From the NCBI GenBank assembly GCA_001574975.1, contig KQ965784.1:231606-295605 (forward strand): 64,000 bases of DNA, given 5' to 3'. A program made the position numbers and the translations under genes. The stretch is from Gonapodya prolifera JEL478. Its lineage: Eukaryota; Monoblepharomycota; Monoblepharidomycetes; Monoblepharidales; Gonapodyaceae. How positions within the stretch are numbered: position 1 is the stretch's first letter; each line of letters opens with the position of its first letter. The notes beneath the pieces were generated by a model that worked only from the letters and a program-made list of their open reading frames with translations, made no database searches and was not told the origin of the DNA. This document shows positions 1-11,385 of the stretch, one piece after another.

Positions 1-410
1 AACTGACGAATCTTGATAACAAGTTTGAAGTCGTTCTCAAAGCTGTTGTGAGAGGCGAGAATAGTAACTTTGAAGAATTAGAGGAGCAGCTCAAAAAGAA
101 GCCGTCAAGCTCTGCCTTCGGTGAGGATGGAGAAAATGCTCATGAAGCTGCTTTGAATGGTAATAAACGGAAAGCGGAAGATGCTCAAAATCAGTCTGAG
201 GAAAAGCGGCAGAGGATGGCTGAACTTCTGGAGACGGGTCTAGAAGTCCGTGTCGGGGCCGGTTTCAAGAGGAAGGCGGAGGATCAGGAGGAGCAGCCAG
301 AGGAGAAGCGGCTGAAGCTGGCTCAAGACCAAAAGGGCACCGTGCACGTTGAAGGGGTGATGACTGCAGAAGATCCGCAAGGCGGGAATGGAAAGCCGGG
401 GAATGTGTGA
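1..410 (+). CDS. 3' end of a lysine/glutamate-rich nuclear-type protein (partial)
   Basis: The reading frame is open from the left edge to a TGA at 408-410, so only the last ~135 residues are present and the real start lies outside the window. The visible part is highly charged, with two diverged copies of a segment of the form NKRKAED..Q..EEKRQR and FKRKAED..Q..EEKRLK. Each copy resembles a bipartite nuclear localisation signal. No catalytic domain is visible. The spacing of the two copies suggests an internal duplication. The sequence alone does not identify a family; a nuclear or nucleic-acid-linked role is a guess from composition. The methionine-free left end rules out calling a start here. 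Confidence 0.55.
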   Translation, partial: LTNLDNKFEVVLKAVVRGENSNFEELEEQLKKKPSSSAFGEDGENAHEAALNGNKRKAEDAQNQSEEKRQRMAELLETGLEVRVGAGFKRKAEDQEEQPEEKRLKLAQDQKGTVHVEGVMTAEDPQGGNGKPGNV

Positions 411-683
411 TGTCAACCAATACCAAGGAACGGGGGGAACAAAACAAAACAAAATTTAAAATCGTTCTTTCAAATGCCTTGAAAAACTTTTAAATCTTTG
501 TGCCTTTTAAAAGTAATAAATGAAGTATTCCAAGGGGAGCGGGGAGGAAATTATTATGTGGTACAACTGTACTAAAGAATTAGGTGACATCACACAAAAA
601 TTTGACCACCCGGCCCTCCTTCTTCCTCCTCGCTTGCATCGTAACCGCACCGCATACTAAACGACCAGGAAAGGAAGAACGCA

Positions 684-2588
684 ATGGCCGCAGGCTCTCC
701 TGCTGAAAGGAACCTCCACGCGCGGATTTTGAGTCAGTGCGAATTCTACTTCGGGAGTGGAAACCTCCCAAACGACCGATTTCTGCTTAATACGATCGTG
801 AACAGCGAAGGCGGATGTGAGTGCATAGCGCGACCTCTGGCGTGTGTAATTCTCGGCGCTCACCGCCTTTGTGGTTGAAAGGGGTGTCGTTGAGAACACT
901 CCTCACGTTCAAAAGACTCAAGCAGATAACGCAGAGCCCCAAAACAGTCGCAGAAGCGCTCAGGATGTCTAAAACATTACTTGAAGTCAAGGAGGATGGG
1001 ACAGCAGTCAGAAGGAGGACTCCAATTGCTTCAAACCACAAACAGGACACGAGGGCTCCAATTGTGGTTCGTAGAAGCACACGCTAAGCGTTTTATGTTT
1101 TGGAGGAAGGATAGAAACACTTGAATTGGTGTGAATTGGTGAACGGAACCTTCCTCGTTGTCATGTGACTTTAGTGATCTTGCGAGCCGTTTGCTCTGTT
1201 TCCTTGCGTCGAGCGCTAACCATCTATGTTGTTTCCCCGCTGCTTTTCGACTTTACATCGTAGTCGGGCTTTCCGTTGAACCTTCCCTCGCCCGTGGACG
1301 AAATCGCCAAGCACTTTGCTCATTTCGACCCTGGCCTCGTTCAGCTTGAGAGAAGTTTAATCAACGAATCCTGGAAATTCAACGTTGGTAACGGTTGGGG
1401 CCTTTTAATTTGAGAATATCAGGGCGAGGTCCCGAATGCTCGTCTGCAATCTACCCATACAGGGTACCGCGACGATCGACTTCCCCGGCATCGCTCGCGC
1501 TTCCTGTGCCCGCAATCTTACGACGTTCGCCGCACCCTCGGGATATTCTTTCCCGCTCACCATCGTACTTCAGGATGATTTCATTGAGCCAATGGGCGTG
1601 GAAAGTGATGAAATGCAATTGCAAGCGCACGAGAGGACTGTGAAAAGTGACCGCGACACAAGAATTGTGAAATTGGAACCAGTCGAGGAATCTGGAGCGG
1701 GGCGCGTGGTTAGACTGGCGGCTCTTCCGGAGTTACCTGGTATGACGTTTTGACTGTTTCGTCTTGCACTTTCTGACACGACTCCTTTTCGACTTCTGAA
1801 TTCACGAATAAGTGGCACTGCTACATGACGAGAAGACCAAGACGAAGCTTCAAAGGAATATCAGTAACGAAGATGAAGCGATGACCAACGTTGGGTCAAG
1901 TCACGCTGACGGAGCAATGGAGAAAATTCGAGTGCCGCCGGTTCCGGGCGGTCTTATTCGAGCTGGAGCATTCCCGTGAGTCCATTCATGCAATACGAGA
2001 AACCATCGTCCCTCGAGGTTGAAAGAACATTTGGTTCCTCACAGTTTCTATACCCTGAGTGGTGACATGAGGCGATTCTTTTCGCCATACGGGACCCCGA
2101 AATGGATAGACTACGACCGCAAAACCCGTGTGGCATTCGTGCTCTTTCAAGAAGGAGGCCGAGGGACACAGTTGGCGAATTTGTGGTCGAGGGCAGCGGC
2201 TGGAGAAGCGGTGTCAGTTGGAGGTGCGCCTGTGTTTACAAGACTGCACAATCAGTTTGTTCCGGTGAGGGAGCCGACAGGTGTGTTGTGTTGTGCACTG
2301 GTGCGATCTCTTGGCGGACCTGACAAACTTTCATTGCCATTCGAACATTGTGCAGAACAAGAAACCAAATTCTTCTACGCAAAGTATTCAAATCATCTCA
2401 CCGCCAATAGCTTGCTCTCGAGCGACCATAGAGCTTCTGCAGGATCATGGGCCGAACAACGAGGCCAAACGGGAGAGCTACCGAAGAGGGTCTTGCAACT
2501 GCATCGACCTGCTGGAAAGCGCAAGAGTGAGGCAGATCTGGAGCGGAAAGATTTGGAAAGCCCGCGAAAGACCAAGATTGAAAGTTGA
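684..2588 (+). CDS. La / LARP7-type RNA-binding protein
   Basis: Multi-exon gene whose product should bind the 3' oligo-U ends of RNA polymerase III transcripts. Exon 1 (684-816) and exon 2 (from 882) join to give a La motif: QCEFYFGSGNLPNDRF, then GGWVSLRTLLTFKRLKQIT and EVKEDGTAVRRR. Later exons encode an RRM-like part (around 1260-1370, with DEIAKHFAHFDPGL), a linker, and a C-terminal xRRM-like domain (about 1900-2265). That domain contains KWIDYD, which fits the W/F-x-D RNP3 signature known from La and LARP7 xRRMs. The tail is basic (GKRKSEADLERKD), like a nuclear signal. Introns with GTGAGT or GTAACG donors lie at about 817-881, 1080-1250, 1390-1460, 1740-1820 and 1977-2017. A last intron from 2266 is possible but the frame is open without it. 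Genuine La (pre-tRNA chaperone) and LARP7/Pof8 (7SK or telomerase RNA) cannot be told apart by eye. Confidence 0.8.
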
Positions 2589-2991
2589 CGAAAGCTGCGC
2601 AGAAGCAAGACAAGAACGTTTGAAGGGAGAAAATGCAGATTTGCGATATCACTTGTCTCATAATAATTGCACTTTATTGAGAAATCAACGGTATATGCCA
2701 TCTTGAAACGTCGGTCGTTCGTTGTTCTCTCAGACGCGCCAAGAATAACTGCCAAGTTCACGGTCCCTTCACGGGTCTCATTCCCAGAATATATGCGAAA
2801 GGAGCTGCCCTCCATTTCGTCCAAAACGATTTGCGGTGCGAAAATCAGCTGACGCGGGCATTGAGTAACCCAACCATTTCGCCTGATCGCGTAAACTGTG
2901 GTCCAGCACTCCACATCGCGTCCCTTGGCGTGAAGCGTTCGATTGGGCACGTTATAAGCCCGGGAGTTACCTAAATAGTGTACCAATACCA
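2589..2991. other. Intergenic, no gene seen
   Basis: About 400 bases between the La-type gene and the P450 remnant. A long antisense open frame crosses it but has no recognisable protein features. It probably holds the 3' UTR of the La-type gene and the old P450 promoter. Confidence 0.4.
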
Positions 2992-4703
2992 ATGTCGCCA
3001 GCAATCAGTGACCTTCTGACAACGCCCAACATCTTTGCGGCAATCGCCATCTTCGTCGTGTCTTGGTACTCCGTCCACCTGATTGATACGCTCTTCCTAT
3101 CTCCCCTGAATGCCTTCCCGGGATCGAGACTCGAACTGGCTACTCCCCTCTACAACTTTGCTCGGATGGCGAAGGACAGGTAACCTGCACTATCGGGATG
3201 CACATGGCAAATATGGAGCGATTGTTCGGTGCATTTACTCTTTGTTCCTCTCGATTATGCAAGCATCTTGATCTGTGGGTCGCAACCTCGCACCCGACAG
3301 AGTTAGTATTGCGGACCCGGACGCGTGTCACTCCGTAAGCGTCGCCGTCCGCCCCTTTGTGGTTTCAGAGCTCCGTCAAGTAACAGCCTCGAAACTTAGC
3401 TTCTGAAAACGCAAGTCATTCCCAAACACAAGCAAGCATATGAAGCACTTCGCCAGACTGGAGTGAGTCTCCTTATTTTCCCCCTATTTATCGCACATCT
3501 TGGAAATCTCTGACACGATCTTTCTGGATGCATCCAATACACTACACTAGGAAGGAGACAATATCGTCAGCACAAATGACCTGGTGTTTCACAAGAGTGT
3601 TCGGCGTATCCTTTCTCCTGCATTCTCCATCAAGTGTCTCGCAAATCTTGAGCCCCAAATCCTAGACATCTACAACGTCTTAGAGCGCAAGATCATCTCT
3701 GCTCCGAAGGACGAGAATGGTTTTGTTACGGTCGACATGTATCAGGAAATGCACGTACGTCTCCTGCCAGATTTCTCGCTTGTTTGAAGAGATATGAAGA
3801 GCCTTCCTTTCATGAACAGTATTTTGCTGCTGACGTTATCGGGAGTACCGCTTTTGGGGAAGGTTTCCGCCTAATCGAGAACGGCGAGCACCCTTCTCGC
3901 ATGCAGCTCGCAAATGGATACACCTTCTTGCAATCAAAACCGTCCTTCCGTTCGGCCGGGGATGGTTTGACAAGAAAATCTCGGCGCCCTCATTCAAAGT
4001 CCAAATGGATCACATCGGGTACTGCATTGACAACCGCCGGAAGTTGAACAGCGCAAAATGAGACCCGCACCGACAACGGGAACCCCAAGACTCATGTCAT
4101 TCCAGCAGGCACTATGACTTATCTCTCCATTTATATGGCACACACAAGCCCCAAAGGTACATTGACACGGCTCGCTTCAAATTCAGAAAACAGTGACCGT
4201 TTCTCTTTCCCCATTTCAGTGTGGCTCGGGGCAAGCGCGTTTTACCCGGAGCATTGGCTGTCAGAGAACGGGGAGGTTATGAAGGAAGAAGAGGCGTACC
4301 AGTACGGAGATGATCACAAGAACATCCACGGCCAGGACGCACACTAGGGCAAACCGGTCCTATGCAATAAGAATGCGTTCTTCCCAATTTCGTTGGGAAC
4401 GAGGTGCGATTGTTTTGGTTTGGTAGTCTTTCTATTGCTGACGCAGGGGCCTCTGATTTTGCAGAGACTGCATCGGAAAGGACTTTGCATGAAATGGTGG
4501 GTGATTCGAGCGTCTGAGTTCAGCTTTTCCAACCTTTCTTATACCATCTTTAGAAATGTGTGTTGTGTTTGGTCACCTTGTGTAGCTTCGATATCGAGCC
4601 TGCATTCGATGTGACAAAGGAAATCCCCGGCGCCGATTACATGACGTGGCAGATCGCTAGACCAGACGGGCTCCCAGTGAAACTTCGGCCCAGGATGAAG
4701 TAA
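2992..4703 (+). pseudogene. Cytochrome P450 pseudogene 1
   Basis: Remnant of a microsomal P450 closely related to the copy at 20391-22403. It keeps an N-terminal membrane anchor (about residues 10-35), the motif RRILSPAFSIK, a C-helix region, AGTMTYLS, and a haem-binding region that splices to FFPISLGTRDCIGKDFA. It is broken in several ways when read against the other copy. (1) A 2-base loss near 3181 shifts the frame after YNFARMAKD. (2) There is another frameshift near 3892 after NGEHP. (3) A deletion of roughly 365 bases at about 4052 removes the I-helix to K-helix region, including the oxygen-binding threonine and the ExxR motif. (4) TGG has become TAG at about 4346, before GKPV. The haem motif also starts with Ile instead of the usual Phe. 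Intron positions are shared with copy 2, so duplication came before decay. No functional enzyme can be made. Confidence 0.85.
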
Positions 4704-5094
4704 TTGGTGGCAACTGGATTGTAAGATGATGAAGCAGGAGACCTCCATGTTTTGACGGTCGGGTATTGTTGCAAATGTTGTTGTGTTTAAGAAAGAGGCA
4801 ATAGATTTTCTTCCACTTACACAATGTGAGAAGAGGGTCCGGATTGACGGATGGTGCGAGATCATGGTGCGCTTGCGAGCCGCCCGTATCAAACCGAAGG
4901 GATCGTCGGGCCTTTGAATGCAAATTCGCTTTGCCTGGAAGCGCATTCAAAAAAGCTCTTCCTTTCGCTTGCACGCAGCGTCGCCGAGATATCCCGTCTG
5001 CCCGGCTCTTCGGCTTCCATATATCTTCCCCTCCAATCAACAACACAGTTCACGCTCCTCCAACTTGAATCATTATCGAAGCGTCCACACTGAC
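4704..5094. other. 5' region of the prolyl oligopeptidase gene
   Basis: No separate gene is seen. From an ATG at 4918 the frame is open and in register with the peptidase start at 5095, giving a 59-residue basic, serine-rich extension that could be a mitochondrial presequence. Otherwise this is 5' UTR and promoter. Confidence 0.45.
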
Positions 5095-7873
5095 ATGTCG
5101 CCATCAGAGCTCGTGAAGAATCCCGTTGCTCCAGAGCCGGAGGACCCATGGGCCTATTTGGAAGATGTAACTGGCGAAAAACAACTGGATTGGGTCAAGC
5201 AGCGGAACGCCGTATCTACCGAACTCATGGCCAGCTTGCCAAATTTCGCGCAGCTTCAAGACAGGATTCTCAAAATCCTGGGTGGGTTGTTTGGATGGGT
5301 TCGGAATGAATGTTCCGACGTTTTTGGGTCACAACGAGACAGTCTTACGACAGGAACTCGGACAACATACTAACTTTGATAAGTCTCTGGACAGAAGTCT
5401 TGTCTGGAGACCATAGAGTACTTGAATTGAGCGCTCATTGGTTGTCTCTTTGTTTCACAGACTCCAAGGATAAAATTCCCGCCGTTGCCAAACACGCGAC
5501 CTCCAAAAACGAGTGGTACTACAATCTGTGGAAGGACGCGACAAACCCACGGGGATTGTGGCGCCGTACCACACTCGACGAGTACCGCAAGGAAGCCCCA
5601 AACTGGGAGATCGTCCTCAACCTGGACCAGTTGGGCCGCGACGAGGGCGAGAATTGGGTGTGGGCAGGAGCACATTTTCTGGAACCAGCCAATGAACGTG
5701 CCCTCGTGTACCTCAGCCGAGGCGGTGCTGACGCGAATGTCCTCCGGGAATTCGACGTCATTCGGAAGCGTTTCATTACCCCGGAAGAGGATGGCTTCAC
5801 TTTGCCTGAGGCAAAAAGCCGCGTTTATTGGCGGCCCGGCGGAGACTCGCTCTTTGTTGGAACTGTCTTTCCTGGCGAAGAATCTACGAGTCTCACCGAC
5901 TCTGGCTACCCCCGAGTGATCAAGTTGTGGCGTCGTGGCACCCCTCTTTCCTCTGCTGAAACCGTTTACGCTGGGGAACAGGGTGATGTCTCCGTGGCCG
6001 CCTACTCTGACCTCGAGCCCGGCTACGAGCGTGACTTTGTCCAACGAGGAGTGACGTTTTGGACGAATGAGACTTACTACCGCGACCAAAACGGTACCTT
6101 AGTCAAGCTCGCTAAGCCAGATGATGCAGAGGTCAACGCACATCGACAGTACATTCTCTTTGAACTTCGATCGGATTGGACCATTGGGGGCGCGACTCAC
6201 CAAGCAGGCAGTCTGCTCGTGACCAACTTTGATGCGTTTATCGCATATTCACTCGCGGTCACGTCCAACGACCCATCTGCGGCGTCGCATCTTCCTCATT
6301 TCGAACCCTTGTTCACACCAACCCCCCGAAAATCGCTCGCTGGCTTCTCACCTACCCGGAACCACGTCGTTGTCAACGAACTCGACAACGTTCGTAACCG
6401 TGTCTACGTCCTCACCCCGCCCACCGCGGCAACATCCACCTGGCACCGACGAGAACTTACCGGCTTCCCCGCCTTTACCACAGTTTCGTGCTCCCCAGTT
6501 GACCCCGAACACGACGACACCGTGTTCCTAACAGTGGCGGGATATCTCACCCCCAGCTCGCTTTACTTGACAACCGTGGCAGACCACGCAGCTGTTCCTG
6601 AACGGCTGAAGCGGACTCCCGGATTTTTCGACACCACGGGGCTCGAAGTGTCTCAATACGAGACAAAAAGCGATGATGGGACGATCGTTCCGTACTTCCA
6701 AGTTAGCAGGACGGGTTTGAAGCTGGATGGAACGAACAGGACCTTGCTGTATGGGTATGGCGGTTTTGAGGTGGGTTTGACATTGTTGATCCAATTCGAT
6801 TTGCATCCGATGTGAACACCGTGCTGAAAATCATTCCTCCAAGATTGCGATGGTTCCTGGCTACCAGGCTACGACTGGATCTGCCTGGCTTGAGAGGGGT
6901 GGAGTGTGTGAGTTCAGCTCTGAAGTCGCCGCAGAATGAACTTGCAATTTGATACTTTCAAACTTCTTTCAGATGTCGTCGCCAATATCCGAGGAGGGGG
7001 AGAGTTTGGCCCGACATGGCACCAGGCTGCTCTCAAGGCCAACCGCCATCTCGCCTACGAAGACTTTGTGGCGGTCGCCAAGGATCTCGCCCGACGGGGA
7101 GTGACATGTCCCCAGTACCTAGGCTGCATGGGCGGGTCGAATGGCGGTCTTTTGGTGGGAAACATGTACACGACATATGCGCAGAACTTCGGCGCAGTTG
7201 TATGCCAGGTCCCACTTTTGGATATGCGCAAGTTCAACAAATTGCTTGCGGGTGCGAGTTGGATGGCCGAGTGAGTGGGCTGTTTCGATGAAACAAGTCA
7301 TTGCATTGCACCTTTTGCCCTGGCTCAAGCTTTCGATTGTCAGATATGGAAACCCCGACACTGAAGACTGGTCGTTCATCCAGTCTTTCAGCCCGTACCA
7401 TCTGACCGAGTCTCTACCCACCCACCCGCCTATTTTGTTCTACACATCGACCCGTGATGATCGCGTCCACCCCGGTCACGCGCGGAAAATGGTCGCGAGG
7501 ATTTTGAACGAGAGGAATGTACCCGAAGGGTAAGTTTCCGATGGGAGAAGGCATGGACGCACGACACTAACACTGTGTTGCAGGTTCAACGGAGCGATGT
7601 ATTATGAGAATGTGGTGAGTGTTGCGATACGAACTTTGTTACACTGTGCTGTTTCTCAATTGGCATTTTGATGTTGTGCAGGAGGGAGGTCACGGCGGAG
7701 CGGCCGACAACAAGCAGCAGGCGTTTATGAGCGCGATGGGTTGGGAATGGTTATGGAAGGTACGTACCAATCCACCAGCTAGATTAAATGCCGCGGGGCT
7801 CATTTACTGTTTACGTCAGGTTCTCAAGGGTGATGAGTGGGCTGCTGCGAACCCTAACACTACAAAACTATAG
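5095..7873 (+). CDS. Prolyl oligopeptidase family serine peptidase (S9A)
   Basis: Cytosolic-type peptidase that cuts short peptides after proline. The N-terminus (DPWAYLEDVTGEK) is typical of the family. A long beta-propeller exon (5462-6771) follows, then the alpha/beta-hydrolase domain. The catalytic triad is visible: Ser in GCMGGSNGGLL (about 7125-7160), Asp in STRDDRVHPGH (about 7450), and His in EGGHGGAADN (about 7681-7710). The first intron starts at GTGGGT near 5282 and ends at about 5460; further short introns lie near 6772-6840, 6910-6972, 7272-7344, 7531-7583, 7613-7680 and 7759-7819. All exons join in frame with no stop, giving about 700 residues, normal for the family. The ATG at 5095 fits family length; an in-frame ATG at 4918 would add a basic leader. 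The gene is convergent with LEU1, only 171 bases away. Confidence 0.93.
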
Positions 7874-8044
7874 CGTCTATAATATGAAAGCAGTGTGGGA
7901 AACCGTTGCTCTTGTTCTCGGTCATTGAAAGGAAACTATTCACGACTCGTGTTTCACATGTTTTCGCAATAGATTCCTCCTTGAACAGTATACAAAGTGC
8001 AGAACAGCTACCGAACCCCATCTCCCATCCCACCCAACGTCTCA

Positions 8045-11000
8045 TCACCAGTCGGTTTTAACCTTCAGGGCGCTTGCCGGTGCTACAACCGGGGTCACCT
8101 TGACCGCCCCTCCGTTCCCCTGGTAACCGGGACCATCCAACCAGGGGAAGTTCTTGCTCCTGACCTCCTCGAACGCCTTGATCGCGTCCTCTTTCTGCAG
8201 AGTGAGTCCAATATCATCCAACCCGTTGACCAAGCAGTGTTTCCGGAACGACTCCACGTCGAACTTCACAACCTCCCCACTCGCCCTGCGGATCTCCTGC
8301 GCGGGGAGATCGACCTCAATCTCCAATCCTTGCTCGGCGTCGCGCATCAGCTCCCTGAGCTTCGCGTGGTCCGCGATGGGGATGGGCAGCATGCCGTTCT
8401 TGAAGCAGTTGTTGAAGAAGATGTCGGCAAAGCTGGGTGCGATGATGCAGCGGATTCCAAAGTCGTTGAAGGCCCACGGAGCGTGCTCACGGGACGACCC
8501 GCACCCGAAGTTCTCCTCGCCGACGAGGATGACAGCCTTGCGGTAGGGCTCTCGGTTCAGCACAAAGTCGGCACGCTCGGTACCGTCAGGGTTGTATCGG
8601 ATCTCGTGGAAGAGATGCTTGCCCAGCCCAGTGCGCTTGATGGTCTTCAGGAACTGCTTCGGGATGATCTTGTCCGTGTCCACATTGGCCATGTCCAGTG
8701 GTGCGGCAATTCCCTTGAGGGTGACGAACTTGGGCATCCCTGTGGACTGGCCGGCACCGCTTCCGCTCTCAGGCTCGGGGAGTTCAGCGGGAGGTGGAAC
8801 GGGGTTGAAATCGGTAGGCTCCAAAAACGCAAGTGGGTCCTTCTTCGCCACCTCGACCTTGACCGCGTCGGAGGCCTTGGTACCCGTCAGCTCACGGACG
8901 TCGGTGAGCTTCCCAGTAACAGCCGCGGCGGCGGCCATCTCAGGGCTGCACAGGTGGGTGCGTCCTCCAGGGCCTTGGCGACCCTCGAAGTTACGGTTGG
9001 ACGTGGACGCGCACCGCTCTCCCGGTTTCAGCTGGTCCGGGTTCATTCCCAGACACATGGAGCACCCAGCCTCACGCCAGTCGAATCCGGCGTCGATGAA
9101 GACCTGTGCGACACCCTCGGCTTCGGCCTGTTTCTTAACCAGGCCAGATCCCTTTCGAGACAAGTGAACATTGCAACGAGTCAGCTTCCCAAACCACGAC
9201 CACGAACACAACCCCCCACACGTCTTTACTCACCGGTACGACCATGGCGTACACGTGGTCAGCGACCTTACGTCCGCGAACAACTTCGGCGGCGGCCCTG
9301 AGGTCCTCGATACGGGAGTTTGTGCAAGACCCGATGAACACCTTGTCGATCTTGATGGTGTCCACTTTGGTGTTGGGCTCCAGTCCCATGTACTGCAGAC
9401 GAGAGGTGGGGAGGTGTTGGCAGGGCGCGTTGTGTCACGAGTCAGACCCGTTCAACATCAAGACGACCCACACACTTCCCACGCACCTTCAACGCCCTAA
9501 TCATCCCCGCCTTCTTCGTCTTATCGTCCACCTTTGCCGGGTCCGGCACGTACCCAGTGACCTGGACGGTATCCTCGGGGCTGGTGCCCCATGTGACGGT
9601 CGGGATGATACTGGCACCGTCCACCTCGACGTTGACGTCGTACACGGCGCCCGGGTCCGACCGGAGCGAGTCCCAGTAGCGCACAGCGGCGTCCCACAGC
9701 TCGCCCGTGGGAGCGAGCGGGCGCGATTTGAGGTAGGCGTACGTGGCGGCGTCTGGGGCGACGAGGCCAGCGCGGGCGCCGGCTTCGATGGACATGTTGC
9801 ACATGGTCATCCTGGAGACGGGATTATTTATGGAGTGTGGAATGGAGAATAATTGCGCGGGCGGGGTTCTCGGTCAGTTTGGTTGGACGACTCCCAACCC
9901 AACCGGCACGAACGAACGACTCACCTCGCCTCAATGGACATAGCCTCGACGGCCTCCCCGCAGTACTCAATGACACACCCAGTTCCGCCGGCGGTTCCGA
10001 TGATTCCAATGACGTGCAAGATGACGTCCTTGCTGGTGACGCCGGGGCCGACCTTGCCGTTGATCCTGACGCGCATGTTGCGCGACTTCTTCTGCAGGAG
10101 GGTCTGCGTGGCAAGGACGTGCTCGACCTCGGACGTACCGATACCGAAAGCGAGGGCACCGAAAGCCCCGTGGGTCGCGGTGTGCGAGTCGCCGCATACG
10201 ACGGTCGTGCCGGGGAGCTGGAGGGGCGGGTTCACGAGTTATGAGTGTGGAGTGGGAAAAGGTCGAAAATTCGCGTTGTCTTTTCCGAGATCCGTTGGAG
10301 CGTGGGAATCCATCTTCGTTTCCCACCCATCCCCCCCCCCCCCCCCGAAACCCCCCGACGGTCCATTCTTAAACCACCGCCGCCACCACTACTCAAACAT
10401 CAAACACCCACCGTGAACCCTTGCTCGGGCCCAATGACGTGGACTATGCCCTGCCTCTTATCACTGAGTCCGAAGTAGGTCAAGCCAAACTTCTTGACGT
10501 TGTCCTCGAGGGTCTCGCACTGGAGCCTGCTGTCGGGCTCCGAGACAAAGGTGGAGACGGACTTGTAGGTCGCGCGCGACGAGGTCGGCGTGTTGTGGTC
10601 CACGGTCGCGATTGTGTTGTCTGGCCGACGCACGCGGCGAGACGCGGTCTCGAGGCCTTCGAAGGCTTGTGGGGATGTCACCTGGGAGGGGAATACAAGG
10701 GTGTGAGGACATGTTCGGAGAAGTGAGAAGTGCGGCGGCCTTGTGGAGTGGAAGGTCCAACGATCCAGGTCCTGTACTGTTGTCGGCACCTTCCCTGTCA
10801 GCTTTCTTTGACAACATCTTCCAGTGAAGTAAGGTTCATGATTTTCGGGCTTCGCGACCCTTTCCCAACCACGTGGTCCCGACAGGTCCAGGTGTCCCAC
10901 CCTCGTCCAAACAACACCAGGTCATCCCCCACACTGACGATTGACTCGTTTCCGCCCAATGTATGCCCACAATCCAGGAGATGGGTCCCCCACACGGTTG

Positions 11001-11385
11001 CTTCCGCCGACTTCCAATCGATTCTCCGCGGATTGTGTCCTAGCACCCAACCACAACCAAAGACAGCGTTTCCACGGCTACTACCACGTACACTCCTCCT
11101 CGCTGTCCATTTTGTCTCCCGGGGGCGATGCGAACCCGCAGACCCCTTGCGAACCCACCCACCCCCCTAGCCATCACCGCTGTCCGGTCTACTCACCTCG
11201 TGGACCAGATGCCTGTCGATGTAGATGAGACATGTCCCGTCCTGAATTGTGGAATAGGGAAACCAGCACCGCACTGTCAGCGCACGATGCCATCATCACC
11301 AGGCATCGCAGGTACTCGCTTCGGTGGTTGAGATGACGTGGTCTCTCCAGATCTTGTCGTACAGCGTCAGGGGAGTGGTCGCCAT
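8045..11385 (-). CDS. LEU1: 3-isopropylmalate dehydratase, fused large and small subunits
   Basis: Second enzyme of leucine biosynthesis: it isomerises 2-isopropylmalate to 3-isopropylmalate with a 4Fe-4S cluster. Exon 1 begins at the ATG at 11385 ([13 protein letters not shown]). Then come [15 protein letters not shown] (about 11190-11232), [19 protein letters not shown] (from about 10683), [16 protein letters not shown] (about 10224), [15 protein letters not shown] (about 9330) and the terminal exon from 9151. Cluster cysteines are in SCTNS and GCSMCLG. The small-subunit domain carries [14 protein letters not shown] and [13 protein letters not shown]. Fusion of LeuC- and LeuD-like halves in one chain is the fungal arrangement. 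All exons join in frame, about 770 residues. Introns are larger than elsewhere here; the first two together span roughly 650 bases, and one contains a long G/C homopolymer. No sign of damage. Confidence 0.95.
10331..10356. repeat. Poly-C/poly-G tract in a LEU1 intron
   Basis: Sixteen C on the plus strand (10331-10346), then gaaa, then six more C. On the LEU1 sense strand this is a G6 run and a G16 run inside an intron, able in principle to form a G-quadruplex in the pre-mRNA. Its exact length may be unreliable, as homopolymers are error-prone. Confidence 0.7.

Noticed and set aside
2393-3004. 203-codon minus-strand open frame
   Set aside because: Overlaps the 3' part of the La-type gene and the intergenic gap; no motifs, no matching splice signals.
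5370-6089. 239-codon minus-strand open frame
   Set aside because: Antisense to the well-supported prolyl oligopeptidase propeller exon; it has no motifs and is explained by codon bias of the real gene.
7997-9301. 434-codon plus-strand open frame
   Set aside because: Antisense to the conserved last exons of LEU1. The LEU1 reading has catalytic and cluster motifs; this frame has none.
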